This document shows, in pieces, positions 28,135 to 37,576 of a stretch of DNA of 44,211 nucleotides; position 1 is the first letter of the stretch; the number at the start of each line of letters is the position of its first letter. Both the position numbers and the translations under genes were made by a program. The notes below the pieces were generated by a model, which had not been told where the DNA came from, did no database searches, and worked only from the letters and a program-made list of their open reading frames with translations. The stretch is from a virus: positions 1-44,211 of IMG/VR virus record IMGVR_UViG_3300045136_000237. The stretch is one strand, 5' to 3'.

Positions 28135-31100
28135 CTAAAACTTTCCTCCGAATTCGCGAAATGCTGGAATTTCGGGAGGCTCCTGAGACGCGTCGAAGAA
28201 CTGACCAGCAAAATCAAGACGCTTATCGAGATCGAGAACAGAGATAATGACCTGAGGAATCTCCTCTATGCTTTTGGCAACCAACGGAATGGTGCGCAGG
28301 AGACCGAACCCCGTCACAGCCCCCACGGTCTCCCTGCCGATGAAGTCGCCAATCCCTTGATAATTAAGTTCTCCTTTGTTCGCTCTAGCCATATGCCTGG
28401 CCCATGCTGGGACATGAATGGGGAGGTTATGCGGCCAGGCCGGAACGAGCATGTCGAGCGCGAACGTCATGTTCGCGCCGTTCTCGCCTAGGACGTTGAG
28501 AAGATTCTCGGGGTCGTCGGCCGCCTGCGCGAGAAGGGCCTCGTTGACACGCTTGTACGCCTCGTATCCAGAGAATGGCACGCTGAATCCCCAGACGCCC
28601 TTAATCGTGGCCCCACCAAACGGTTTGTAGAGGAATTCAGCCAGCCGCTTCGACACCTTCCAGTAGTACGCGAGAGGATAGAGCCCGAGGAAGGGGTGGT
28701 TGAACGAACGAAGCAGCCAGCCGCGGTTGGGATTGAAGTACTGCGTCTCGAACGCGTCCTCGAGCGACTTCCGCGCGAGATACTCGAGTGCGTTGACGAG
28801 CGTTTCTTGTGCGTTGTCGTCGAGCTGTAGTTTGGTTACGGCGACCTTTGGCAAATCTGCCACGTCCCCCGCCGGGTCCATATATCGCTGAAGCTCTTCG
28901 ATCGGGACATCGTCGATATCGACAACATCGTCTCCCTTCTTGACAAAGAAGGCGACCTTGCCCTCCTTCATGCCCGCCCCGCCGAGCATCATCCTCTCCC
29001 GAAGGAAGCTCATGAACCTGTCAACCTGCCTTGTATCCCTGCCGTATGCATCGAGGTAGAGTTCAAAGATGTCGGGGAAGTTCTTCTGCAGATACGCCTC
29101 GTAGTTCGCAGCGTGTCGCTGCGAGAACTCGACGAACATCTGCCTGTCCTTGATGAGCTTAATGTCGGGGACCGTAATCCCGATAGCACCCTTGAGCGTC
29201 TTCTCCGTCCACACCCAGCTCCCGCCCGCGGCGTCGAAGATGACATCCATGCCAAGCGTGCGCATCAGCGGAGAGTAGAGGGCGAGATAGGCAGGGTCAG
29301 GATTCTCGAACGGGTGACGACCGAATTTCGCCTTGCCTCGCAGCACCGGCCAGAAGTACGCCTCCAACCACTCCTGCGCCTGGAAGAACGGGTCGAGAGC
29401 GAAGCGATACATCGGGTAGATCTTGTTCGCAATCGTGGCAGCAAGAATGGAGCGAGACTTGAGGCGAGACGTTAGGGCCGGGAGGAGACCAACGTCCTTC
29501 ACACTACCGACCCAAGTCTTGAGAACGAGGAAGCGAGGGTCGCCGTACTCCTTCATGATCGCCTCGATCTCGCTCCTCGAGAAGTACTTCTTGAGAGCAT
29601 CCATGACCCCACCGAGCGAGAGCCCCGGGGGGCCTTGCGCCTCCTCCTTGCGAGCAGCCTCGTTCAAGGCTTCATAGAGATATCGAGCTCGCTGCCTGGC
29701 ATCCTCTGCCCTTGGCAGCTCCCTGGCAGCTTGCTTGAGCTGCTCGGGATCTGTGATCTTGCTAGCAAGCTCAGCATATTGAATTGAGTACTCTTGCCTG
29801 AAGAGCTGCTCAAGGTTGTCTGCCAGACGCTTCTGAAATGTGAACTGAACTCTGAACTGCGGAATGCGCTTGATCGCCTCGATGTACTCCCTACCAACCA
29901 TGGGCTGCACGTGAAGGGGAGACACATTTGAGAGGCTCGTCCAGACTCGGACGACCTCCTGAGTCGTATTCTCATCGATCTGTTCGAGCGTCTTCGTAAT
30001 CGGGATGGGGGGACGGAATCCGATCGTATAGCCGAGATCGGCGTGCTGCGCATTGAACTTCGCAACCTCGGCCATAGCCTCGGCTTTCACCGCAGCGCTA
30101 ATCTTCAGACGATTGATAAAGTCAGGGGTAAGCTCGCGCGGAAGGCGCGCATACTTAGGCCCACCGACGCCCTTAACTGTGTCGATGATGATGCCTAGTC
30201 TTTCGAGCAGCTCTTTCTCTGTGCCAGACATGGCGGCCTCGAGTAGCCTCGAGACATTGGCGCCCTTGGCGATCTCTTCGAACTGAACGGCTCGCGAGAT
30301 GAGAGCAAGAGCCTCCTGCCTGAATTGATCAGGCGAAATCTTCTTCTTCCTGAACTGTCCCCTGAGCGACCTAATGTCTTTGACTAGCGCACTGGCTTTC
30401 TGAGCCGTAAGCGTGCGCTCGCTGATGAGGTTGAGCCCTTCCTTCGTCAAGATATAACCCCCAACCTCTGGTCGACCAATCCTTAGTGGCGGGATTTCGG
30501 TCTTCTTCAGGTCGCGAATGGCGGCCCCATAGAGGAGGTGATGCATGGTGATGAGATCATCTCTCTTGATCCCATTCTTCAGCCAGTGATCGATGAGCTT
30601 CGCCAAACCGCTGGAAGCGAAGTCCTCGGTCTCTCGAATCCCCCTAACGCCCTCCTTAAGCAAGACCACGGAGGATTGCTTGCCAGCGGGCCTCGGCGGT
30701 GCCACAAATCGAACCACAAAATCGAACTTCTTGCCTTTTCCTTTCACTGCGCCAAGGTCTAGCTTGGCCCCGAAAGAGCTAGACAGCTGCCCACCAGCCT
30801 GAAGATCGTAGATCTTTTGGGCAAAGGACGGTACCTTGTTGTAGTTTATCCTCTCCATCCGGGCGATCTCTGAAAGCTTAATATCGCTCCCGTATTCTGC
30901 GCCCAGCCTGCTGATAGCCTCCACGTAGGCCCTATGAATTTCGTCAACCAGGTCAGTCATCTCTTTCTTAGACAGTGATTCCTTCTTCAGCAGGTCTGAG
31001 ATATTAACCCATACCTTATCCCACTCCTCTCTTGAAAGACGCTTCGGCACAAAAGCAGCCTGACCTTCTTCGGCGAGTCTGGCGGCGACCTGAGCCGCCG

Positions 31101-32481
31101 TCTCGGCCAGGTCGGCGCCATCAGCAATCTTCGGCGCGAGCGAGGGCGAGATTCGCCTCGCCGCCATAATCGCCCAGACAACTTCTGGGGAAGCGTCAAG
31201 ATTTTTGACAGAGGAGAGCTGCTTTCTCAGGATGAGGCCCTCTTCGCTGTTGAAAGCCCTCTTAATGTCCGTCTCGAGAGAGTTCGGGACGACATACGTT
31301 CGGAGGTACGAGTTGAACTTCTCGACATCCTCCTGAAGCATGCGCTCTGCGCGCCCGCCCATCTTGCTGATGTCCTCTCGTCGCTTCGCGATCGCCTGAG
31401 CCACATCCTCGAAGGTGTTGTAATTGTCTGGATTCAGGAACCTGCCAACGGTCTTGCTGATCCCGATCGCCTCGAGGTACTCCTTCACATCCTGCGGCGA
31501 CATCTTGCTCATGGCGGCCATGCGCCCAAGCGGCATCTCGGGGACGACGAGCGACATTTCTGCGCCTAGTCGCTCGGCAAGAACGGCGTTATGCAAGAAA
31601 CCGTTGTAGTACGCAGCAGCCTCAGCAAACTCGCTCGCAACCTGCGGCGAGAGATTTGCAGTCGGAGCGGCCTCCTCAAAAACCTTGCTGAGGCTAATAT
31701 ACCTCTTCTGACCGACCGATCGGAGGAACCCCGAAACAACTGGGCCGCTGTTCGTGAGAGCGTCGAGAACCGGAATACGCGAAGCAAACGCAAGCAGTAG
31801 GCGAGCTGGGGCCGAAACGGCCTGCGTCAGGCCAAGCGCCCTCGCCGCTGCGCTGACCTTGCCAAACGGGACAACAAGAAGGGGGTCGTAGACTAGAAGA
31901 CCGAAGAGGTTCTTGGCGAAGTCGTCACCGAATGGCTTACCGCTCTCGACGGCCTTCCAGGCCAACTCCCGAAGGTCTGCATTAGGGTTAAACTTGAGCT
32001 GAGCCAGGATTTCCGCAGGCAGAACGTCTTTCGCCTTCGTAAGCCCGAGGATCGAGAGCGGCAGGAACGGATCGAAGGCCGCCGGAGCGTTCGGCGACCT
32101 CCTGGCGGCCTCGAGGTTGCGCTCTGCCAAGAACGCCTCGACATGCTTGGCCGGAAGAGTCAGGAGATCGAGCGCGCCGCCGACAAGATTTGCTCCGATA
32201 TTTGCAATCCCCCCAACAATATCAGCCACGCCCTTCTCGGCCGTGCCGACAACGTCTTTGATCGGTTGGGGCATAATCGAGCCAACGGCTCCAATCGGGA
32301 CGCCGACCGTGTACTTGAACAGCTCGCTAGCGCTTGTCAGGGTTTCGCTCACCGCGCCGGGAATGTCGACCATGCTGTAGTCGACGGCCCCCGGCTTGAC
32401 GCTTGTTTCGTCCTGCCCGATAGAGATCTGCGTTGGAAAGCTAAACTGCGAGGGCCGAGTAAACTGCTTGTAGTCGATCAT
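28135..32481 (-). CDS. Giant virion protein (1448 aa)
   Basis: A 1448-residue protein. The first 120 residues include Gly/Ala/Val-rich hydrophobic stretches (TVGVPIGAVGSIM; GIANIGANLVGGALDLL) that could touch membranes. Long charged helices follow to about residue 950, then aromatic-rich segments, one being FNHPFLGLYPLAYYWKV. No enzymatic motif is evident. The place between the portal and the scaffold genes and the size suggest an internal virion or ejection protein, or an unusual tape measure. It overlaps the previous gene by ATGA. Confidence 0.7.
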   Translation of the reverse strand: MIDYKQFTRPSQFSFPTQISIGQDETSVKPGAVDYSMVDIPGAVSETLTSASELFKYTVGVPIGAVGSIMPQPIKDVVGTAEKGVADIVGGIANIGANLVGGALDLLTLPAKHVEAFLAERNLEAARRSPNAPAAFDPFLPLSILGLTKAKDVLPAEILAQLKFNPNADLRELAWKAVESGKPFGDDFAKNLFGLLVYDPLLVVPFGKVSAAARALGLTQAVSAPARLLLAFASRIPVLDALTNSGPVVSGFLRSVGQKRYISLSKVFEEAAPTANLSPQVASEFAEAAAYYNGFLHNAVLAERLGAEMSLVVPEMPLGRMAAMSKMSPQDVKEYLEAIGISKTVGRFLNPDNYNTFEDVAQAIAKRREDISKMGGRAERMLQEDVEKFNSYLRTYVVPNSLETDIKRAFNSEEGLILRKQLSSVKNLDASPEVVWAIMAARRISPSLAPKIADGADLAETAAQVAARLAEEGQAAFVPKRLSREEWDKVWVNISDLLKKESLSKKEMTDLVDEIHRAYVEAISRLGAEYGSDIKLSEIARMERINYNKVPSFAQKIYDLQAGGQLSSSFGAKLDLGAVKGKGKKFDFVVRFVAPPRPAGKQSSVVLLKEGVRGIRETEDFASSGLAKLIDHWLKNGIKRDDLITMHHLLYGAAIRDLKKTEIPPLRIGRPEVGGYILTKEGLNLISERTLTAQKASALVKDIRSLRGQFRKKKISPDQFRQEALALISRAVQFEEIAKGANVSRLLEAAMSGTEKELLERLGIIIDTVKGVGGPKYARLPRELTPDFINRLKISAAVKAEAMAEVAKFNAQHADLGYTIGFRPPIPITKTLEQIDENTTQEVVRVWTSLSNVSPLHVQPMVGREYIEAIKRIPQFRVQFTFQKRLADNLEQLFRQEYSIQYAELASKITDPEQLKQAARELPRAEDARQRARYLYEALNEAARKEEAQGPPGLSLGGVMDALKKYFSRSEIEAIMKEYGDPRFLVLKTWVGSVKDVGLLPALTSRLKSRSILAATIANKIYPMYRFALDPFFQAQEWLEAYFWPVLRGKAKFGRHPFENPDPAYLALYSPLMRTLGMDVIFDAAGGSWVWTEKTLKGAIGITVPDIKLIKDRQMFVEFSQRHAANYEAYLQKNFPDIFELYLDAYGRDTRQVDRFMSFLRERMMLGGAGMKEGKVAFFVKKGDDVVDIDDVPIEELQRYMDPAGDVADLPKVAVTKLQLDDNAQETLVNALEYLARKSLEDAFETQYFNPNRGWLLRSFNHPFLGLYPLAYYWKVSKRLAEFLYKPFGGATIKGVWGFSVPFSGYEAYKRVNEALLAQAADDPENLLNVLGENGANMTFALDMLVPAWPHNLPIHVPAWARHMARANKGELNYQGIGDFIGRETVGAVTGFGLLRTIPLVAKSIEEIPQVIISVLDLDKRLDFAGQFFDASQEPPEIPAFREFGGKF

Positions 32482-35400
32482 AGGACCCTACTACCAGTGG
32501 AGCGCCCCCCGCCACCACCAGAGGGGAACGACGGAACGCTCAGACCAATACTGGTCTGCAGGCTTGGGATCTCGCCAAGCCTACCAAGCTGATACGTATA
32601 CGAGATTGTTGGAATAGTCGGAGGAGTATAAGTTGGTGGCTTTGGAGCAGACAGCGTGGGCGGAGTGTAGTACTGAGTGAACGGAGGCGCTGATGACGGA
32701 TAGGAGACGCTTGGTTGCGTGAACTGATATGCTCCGGTCGGAAGCTGCGCCGGAGACGGGGTCGTCGGCGTAGTAAACTGCTGACGGGGAACTGGCTGCC
32801 CAGGGGCCGCAGGGGTCGGAGCGGGAAGGGGTGCCAGGGTCGAGGCGGCCGGCCCCGTCGGCATCTGCGTATGAGATTGTTCGAAGAACTGCCGACCTTG
32901 AGACACGGCTGGGGTAACGTACTGCGTCGGAGTAAACTGCTTAGCGGCAGCGATAGCTGCCTGCGCACCCGTATAGGCTGCGTATTCGCCTCGCATGCCA
33001 GGATGGAGATCGACGGCAGAGAACGGCTTCGTAACACCTTTCGGCGGCTCGGGTGGCTTGTACGTGAAGAGGTTGGGATAAATCTGAGCAACCGATGTGA
33101 TCCCGACGGCTCTGGCCCTTGTACCGAGAACGGCCCCAGACGGATGGACTGTGACGGGCTGCCCGCCAACAATCATCGGACGATGGAGGTAGCCCTCGCG
33201 AATTTCATCAGCATACATGCTGATATTGGACTGTGCCCTCATCGCAAGCGGGGAATCCCCAAGCCCGCTAGCCTGGAGAGTAGCAAGAAAATTCTGAGTC
33301 TCGCGAAGCCTGACCTCGGGGATAACCGTGCGGTCGAACGGCAGGACAGACCCGACAGACATAAACTCGAGACTAAGGAGGTTCGGGCCTTGATCAATGA
33401 ACTGAATTGGGACGTACGTCGCTCCCTTGGGGTCTGTGATAGTATCGACTCGCGCCGTCCCGTTGAGCATATAAAGCCTGAACGGGTCGTGATCGAAATA
33501 GATAAATTGATTGGTGAGCGGGTCTTTGATCGCCCAAACGTACCCGCTCGGCGTCGTTAGCCTGTACCCGATCTGGGCTGCAGGGTTCTGCTCCTTCTTC
33601 GAAGGAGGAGAAACTGTTTTCTGGAATGCCTGACCGATCTCCTCGGGATTGGTTGGGTCCTTGACGGCGAACCCATAGATCGGAGTTTCCTCGCTCGAGT
33701 ACACCGTTGCTGTGAGTGTGCTATCAGGATCAGTCGGAGAGCGAAAAACCTCGATATACGTGTGGGCCTCAGGTGGGACGAGCTCGGCCTTGATCGCTCG
33801 ATAAATATCATTCTGCGCATCGTACATAAGCACGCCAACACCCGGAGTCGTGTTCATCGTGACAACAGCATTCCCGTCACTCGTTCGAGAAACGCTGATC
33901 TGAACGCCAAGCGTATTCCAGGTATTGGCAAGATCAGCTGCAATCTTGTTGATGTTCTCAGCATCCGAGGAGGTGAGCCTGAGGTCGGTCGTGAAGCCGC
34001 GATAGAGATCGCTCACCGTAAAGCGCGCCGGAGTCGATCCATTACTCACCAGAGTCATGATCTCGTTCAGAAGGGCACCGAGGAACTCAGGCTGAACATT
34101 CTTGTTGTCCTTGACGCTTTCATAAAGATCAAGCAAGTCGTTTACGTACGAGTTGATTGCGGCCTGCTCGAGGTACGGGTTGCCCTTTGCGGCGGCCATG
34201 GCGGCGTTGAAGCGATCACGCCTTGCAAAATACGCCTGTCGCTCGTCAAGCGTCTGAATTGCGATGAACGCAGGCAGCACATCTTCCTGCAGCTTCTGAA
34301 CCTGATTCAGGAGTTGCTTGTTTCCAGTGCTCGATGCATACCTGACTGCGTCGTTGATGCTCTGCGCGCCGCTCTGCAGGAGAGACACGAACGCCTCATA
34401 ACCCCCCGGAACGAGTTCATTTACGAGAGCAATGAACCTTGATTCATTCAGAACATCGATGATCGACCTGTTCCCCGCGAGAAGACCCTCCGCCTTCGCG
34501 GCCTCGGTCAGCATGTTGATCATGGCGATCGAGTTCGTATACGGTTGGAGAATTTTCTCGACCTGCTTAGCCTGCGCCTCTGCCTTTGCTCGCTGTGCGG
34601 CAGCAAGCCCTCGGGAAACAGCGTGCTGAGCCCAGGCCGCCGCGCTCTGCGCGAGCTGACGATAGATCTCACTGTCCTTCGGGTACTTCGACATCTCCTG
34701 CTTGTAGAAATTCGCAACCGCCGAAGCAGAGATCTTGCCTTGCTTGAACTTCATAATGACTTCGGACTCGCGAGCCTGAAAGTCAACCTGAGCCCTGAAC
34801 GAATCCCACCTCGTCCAGTTTGGATTGTCCGGTGAGTACATGTCACGCGCTTCCTCGATTGCTCTCAGAAGCATGCTGTCGGTCACGTACTGCCCTTTGT
34901 ACTTTCCCCCAACCCTCCAGGCGTCGTACATCAGCTGAGCCGTCAGCTCCTTGTCGTTCATCTCGTACGTCGTTGCGAGAGTAAGAAGCTGATTGCGCAG
35001 GTCTCCCCCAACAGTGTTAGCGAGCTCTCGAATTCGCCTAGCCGCCTCGGAGCCAGAGATCTTCCCTGTGCGATAGAGTCGATCAATCTCCTGCTGCTGA
35101 AGCGTAACCTGATATCTTGCTAATACGTCTTCGACCTGCTGCTGCAGCTCGCTATCGTTGGCCTGCCTCGCCTTCTCGGCAAGATCTCCAAGCAGCGACA
35201 AGAACCGAGTATCGTCAACAAACTGTCCTTGATACTTCGTGCCGTTCTGCCAGGCGTTGATAATGTCTCTGAGCTCCTCATTGATAGCGCTCCTGAGATA
35301 TGCTTGAGCGCTCGAGAGCATCTGCGCTCGATTGACGGAACTCAGCGACTGGTCAGCGGCGTTCTTGTAAAAGCGATAGACATCGTATTCGTCAATCTCG

Positions 35401-35663
35401 CCGTCGTAGAACTGTGTCAGGATCTTCGCCTCGGCAATTCTGAACTGCGTCTCTCTATACGTCTCCATCCATTGATCGCGAATGGGGCCCTCGGATTCAG
35501 AGATACGCATTTCAATGTGCGCGAGAATCTGCTCGTCAGTAACATTACCATTCCTCCAGCCGTCGAACATCGCCTGATCTTCGGCGGCCTTCTGACGAGA
35601 GATGATGCTGCTTATCGTGCCGAATAGATTAGGGGCTCGTGATAGGAGGTCGAACCTGCTCAT
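32478..35663 (-). CDS. Large virion protein with helical repeats and Pro/Thr-rich tail (1061 aa)
   Basis: A 1061-residue protein. The N-terminal 350 residues carry a repeated helical module: a W-[RQ]-x-G turn near residues 35, 133 and 245, the two later copies continuing as KY[QK]GQ[FY]V-[DT]-D, and a G-[EK]-I-[SD] turn near 86, 197 and 307. A helical middle and a beta domain follow. The last 140 residues are rich in Pro, Thr, Gln and Tyr, with APKPPTYTPPTIPTI-like stretches, a flexible tail. It is probably a structural protein joined to the portal; the function is not known. Confidence 0.7.
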   Translation of the reverse strand: MSRFDLLSRAPNLFGTISSIISRQKAAEDQAMFDGWRNGNVTDEQILAHIEMRISESEGPIRDQWMETYRETQFRIAEAKILTQFYDGEIDEYDVYRFYKNAADQSLSSVNRAQMLSSAQAYLRSAINEELRDIINAWQNGTKYQGQFVDDTRFLSLLGDLAEKARQANDSELQQQVEDVLARYQVTLQQQEIDRLYRTGKISGSEAARRIRELANTVGGDLRNQLLTLATTYEMNDKELTAQLMYDAWRVGGKYKGQYVTDSMLLRAIEEARDMYSPDNPNWTRWDSFRAQVDFQARESEVIMKFKQGKISASAVANFYKQEMSKYPKDSEIYRQLAQSAAAWAQHAVSRGLAAAQRAKAEAQAKQVEKILQPYTNSIAMINMLTEAAKAEGLLAGNRSIIDVLNESRFIALVNELVPGGYEAFVSLLQSGAQSINDAVRYASSTGNKQLLNQVQKLQEDVLPAFIAIQTLDERQAYFARRDRFNAAMAAAKGNPYLEQAAINSYVNDLLDLYESVKDNKNVQPEFLGALLNEIMTLVSNGSTPARFTVSDLYRGFTTDLRLTSSDAENINKIAADLANTWNTLGVQISVSRTSDGNAVVTMNTTPGVGVLMYDAQNDIYRAIKAELVPPEAHTYIEVFRSPTDPDSTLTATVYSSEETPIYGFAVKDPTNPEEIGQAFQKTVSPPSKKEQNPAAQIGYRLTTPSGYVWAIKDPLTNQFIYFDHDPFRLYMLNGTARVDTITDPKGATYVPIQFIDQGPNLLSLEFMSVGSVLPFDRTVIPEVRLRETQNFLATLQASGLGDSPLAMRAQSNISMYADEIREGYLHRPMIVGGQPVTVHPSGAVLGTRARAVGITSVAQIYPNLFTYKPPEPPKGVTKPFSAVDLHPGMRGEYAAYTGAQAAIAAAKQFTPTQYVTPAVSQGRQFFEQSHTQMPTGPAASTLAPLPAPTPAAPGQPVPRQQFTTPTTPSPAQLPTGAYQFTQPSVSYPSSAPPFTQYYTPPTLSAPKPPTYTPPTIPTISYTYQLGRLGEIPSLQTSIGLSVPSFPSGGGGGRSTGSRVL

Positions 35664-37576
35664 TGCTCAGTTTCGTTAGGAGTGATGCTGATCGGCTGCT
35701 GCGAAAGGATCCTGCCGCTCACCTGACCTTTCTGCAGCATCGTCTGAAGCAAGAGCTGTTGCTGTGCGTTCGAGCTTATTGGAGTTGGGGTCTGAGCTTC
35801 ATTGCTCGGCGGCTGATTCATGGCGTTCAGTCCTGCGTAGAGCTGATTCCCCGCCTCTTGCGCTTGCTGCTGAATGCTCTGCTGTTGCTGCTGCACGCCA
35901 AGCTGCTGCGCAATTGCGTAGAGCTGAAGCTGAGCCTGAGCGGCCGCAGGCTGCAGCGCAGCGTCGCTCTGCTCGCTGCGAATGACATCCTTCTCGCCAG
36001 TAGCGTCGTCGACTCCGGTAGCGGTCATGGCGCGCTCCATGCTCCAGATTCGAGCGTTGACGAGGTTCACAGCCATCGTGGCGATCTCGAATTTGTCACG
36101 CGGCGTAAGATCAGGCGGCTGCTGATCGAGTTCGATTCCTCCTCGCTCGAAGATCGAGCGCACGGCCGAGTCCGCCCTGGCCCAGGCGCGAGCACACATC
36201 TCCCAGCGCTTCTTTCGCCAGGCGTAGAAGAGCGCTCGCTTCATCGACATCCTGACTTCATACTGCGAGACAAGGGCGGCAATTGCCTTGCTGCTACCGA
36301 GCACGGCCGCAGGGGCCTTGCCTCGCAGAACCTCGTTCAGCCCCGTAATGTTCTCGATCTCGTCGTCGAGCTTTCTGACGTAGTCCATGCTCTGAACTTC
36401 AGGGATAAACGGCACGATCGGCTCGATGCGATTGCCTGCACCTGGGGCGACGATGCTATCAGGAGGAGGGAAAAGATCGTCAGCGATGCTCGCAGGGGCC
36501 TCTGGGCCGACGAGCTGCCATCGCTGACCTTCGGTTGTACTCGCAATGAGCTGACCAATGTTGCTCAGTCGCTCCTCCTTCTCTCGAATAAGCTGCTCGA
36601 TGTCATAAAGCTCCGGCTTCCCATACGGCCAGCCAGGGATGAACGTGTTCGGGAGGATGAGATAGGGTAGGTCGTCGAACTCTGGATGGTCCTTCAGCTT
36701 GACCAGCGCCCCGCCGCAGAACACGGCCTCGATGACCTTACCGTCCTTGATCACCCAGTAGTCATAGATCGTGATGAGATCTTGCAAATATGGCGAGCCC
36801 TTGCTGAGCTTACGATAGTTCAGCTGCTGTCCGAGAGGATCGGCGTGTGTCGTTCCTGCCTCGAGCGTGTCGATGGGGAGAGCGAACGCGAAGCGTTCGC
36901 CCTTGAGATCGACACCGAATATGTCGACAGGATAGCGCTCGAGCGCCGCGTCGACAGACATCTGATAGACATAGACGCACGAGCGCATGCGCGTGTAGTC
37001 GGTGCTATCCCAGGTCACGTAGAGATTATGAGGGAGCTCTATAATTCTCGTTCGAGGGATGCGCGCGACAGGATCGAGTTCGATCTTCGTGAACGTGTAA
37101 CCGTAGAGCGCCTTGACGAGACAGGCTTGATGATCCTTGAGTTCGATATTGTCTTCGCGCTTCCAGGCAAAGTACAGACGCTCTACGTCATCGGCTGCCT
37201 GCCTTGCGTCTTCATCATTCGATTGAGCAAGAATGCGCTCTTGCGGTTGCTGCGACTGCAGAGCGGCAGGGATTTCGACGTAGATCGGGTAGACGTTCAG
37301 CGAGATGTGCACTCTACCGATGTTCTCGACAGCGTGCTCAGGCCAGTGATCAGCTCCTCCTGTCGTGAACGTCTGAGGGAAATAGAGGTTGTCGAAGCGA
37401 CGAGCGCGTTCGCGCAACATCGCGTTGACGTTCTCGACGCTCGTCTTTCGAGCAATGACTTCTTCGAAGACTTGCGTCGCAGCACGAGCTTGCTCGCTAG
37501 AGACGAGACTCCGAACACTCATGAGGTAGCGATCGTCACGTTTATCGAACTTCGAGAGCAAGTCAGCGAGCGACAT
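35660..37576 (-). CDS. Portal protein
   Basis: A 638-residue protein directly after TerL, overlapping it by 14 bases. It has the mixed helix and strand pattern of portals, HNLYVTWDSTDYTRM and YDYWVIKDGKVIEAVFCGG in the first half, and a long stem helix region with ENITGLNEVLRGKAPA, as in portals of the DUF4055/SPP1-like type. The C-terminal 100 residues are Gln/Ala-rich (QQQQQSIQQQAQEAG). It forms the dodecameric ring through which DNA enters and leaves. Confidence 0.85.
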   Translation of the reverse strand: MSLADLLSKFDKRDDRYLMSVRSLVSSEQARAATQVFEEVIARKTSVENVNAMLRERARRFDNLYFPQTFTTGGADHWPEHAVENIGRVHISLNVYPIYVEIPAALQSQQPQERILAQSNDEDARQAADDVERLYFAWKREDNIELKDHQACLVKALYGYTFTKIELDPVARIPRTRIIELPHNLYVTWDSTDYTRMRSCVYVYQMSVDAALERYPVDIFGVDLKGERFAFALPIDTLEAGTTHADPLGQQLNYRKLSKGSPYLQDLITIYDYWVIKDGKVIEAVFCGGALVKLKDHPEFDDLPYLILPNTFIPGWPYGKPELYDIEQLIREKEERLSNIGQLIASTTEGQRWQLVGPEAPASIADDLFPPPDSIVAPGAGNRIEPIVPFIPEVQSMDYVRKLDDEIENITGLNEVLRGKAPAAVLGSSKAIAALVSQYEVRMSMKRALFYAWRKKRWEMCARAWARADSAVRSIFERGGIELDQQPPDLTPRDKFEIATMAVNLVNARIWSMERAMTATGVDDATGEKDVIRSEQSDAALQPAAAQAQLQLYAIAQQLGVQQQQQSIQQQAQEAGNQLYAGLNAMNQPPSNEAQTPTPISSNAQQQLLLQTMLQKGQVSGRILSQQPISITPNETEQ

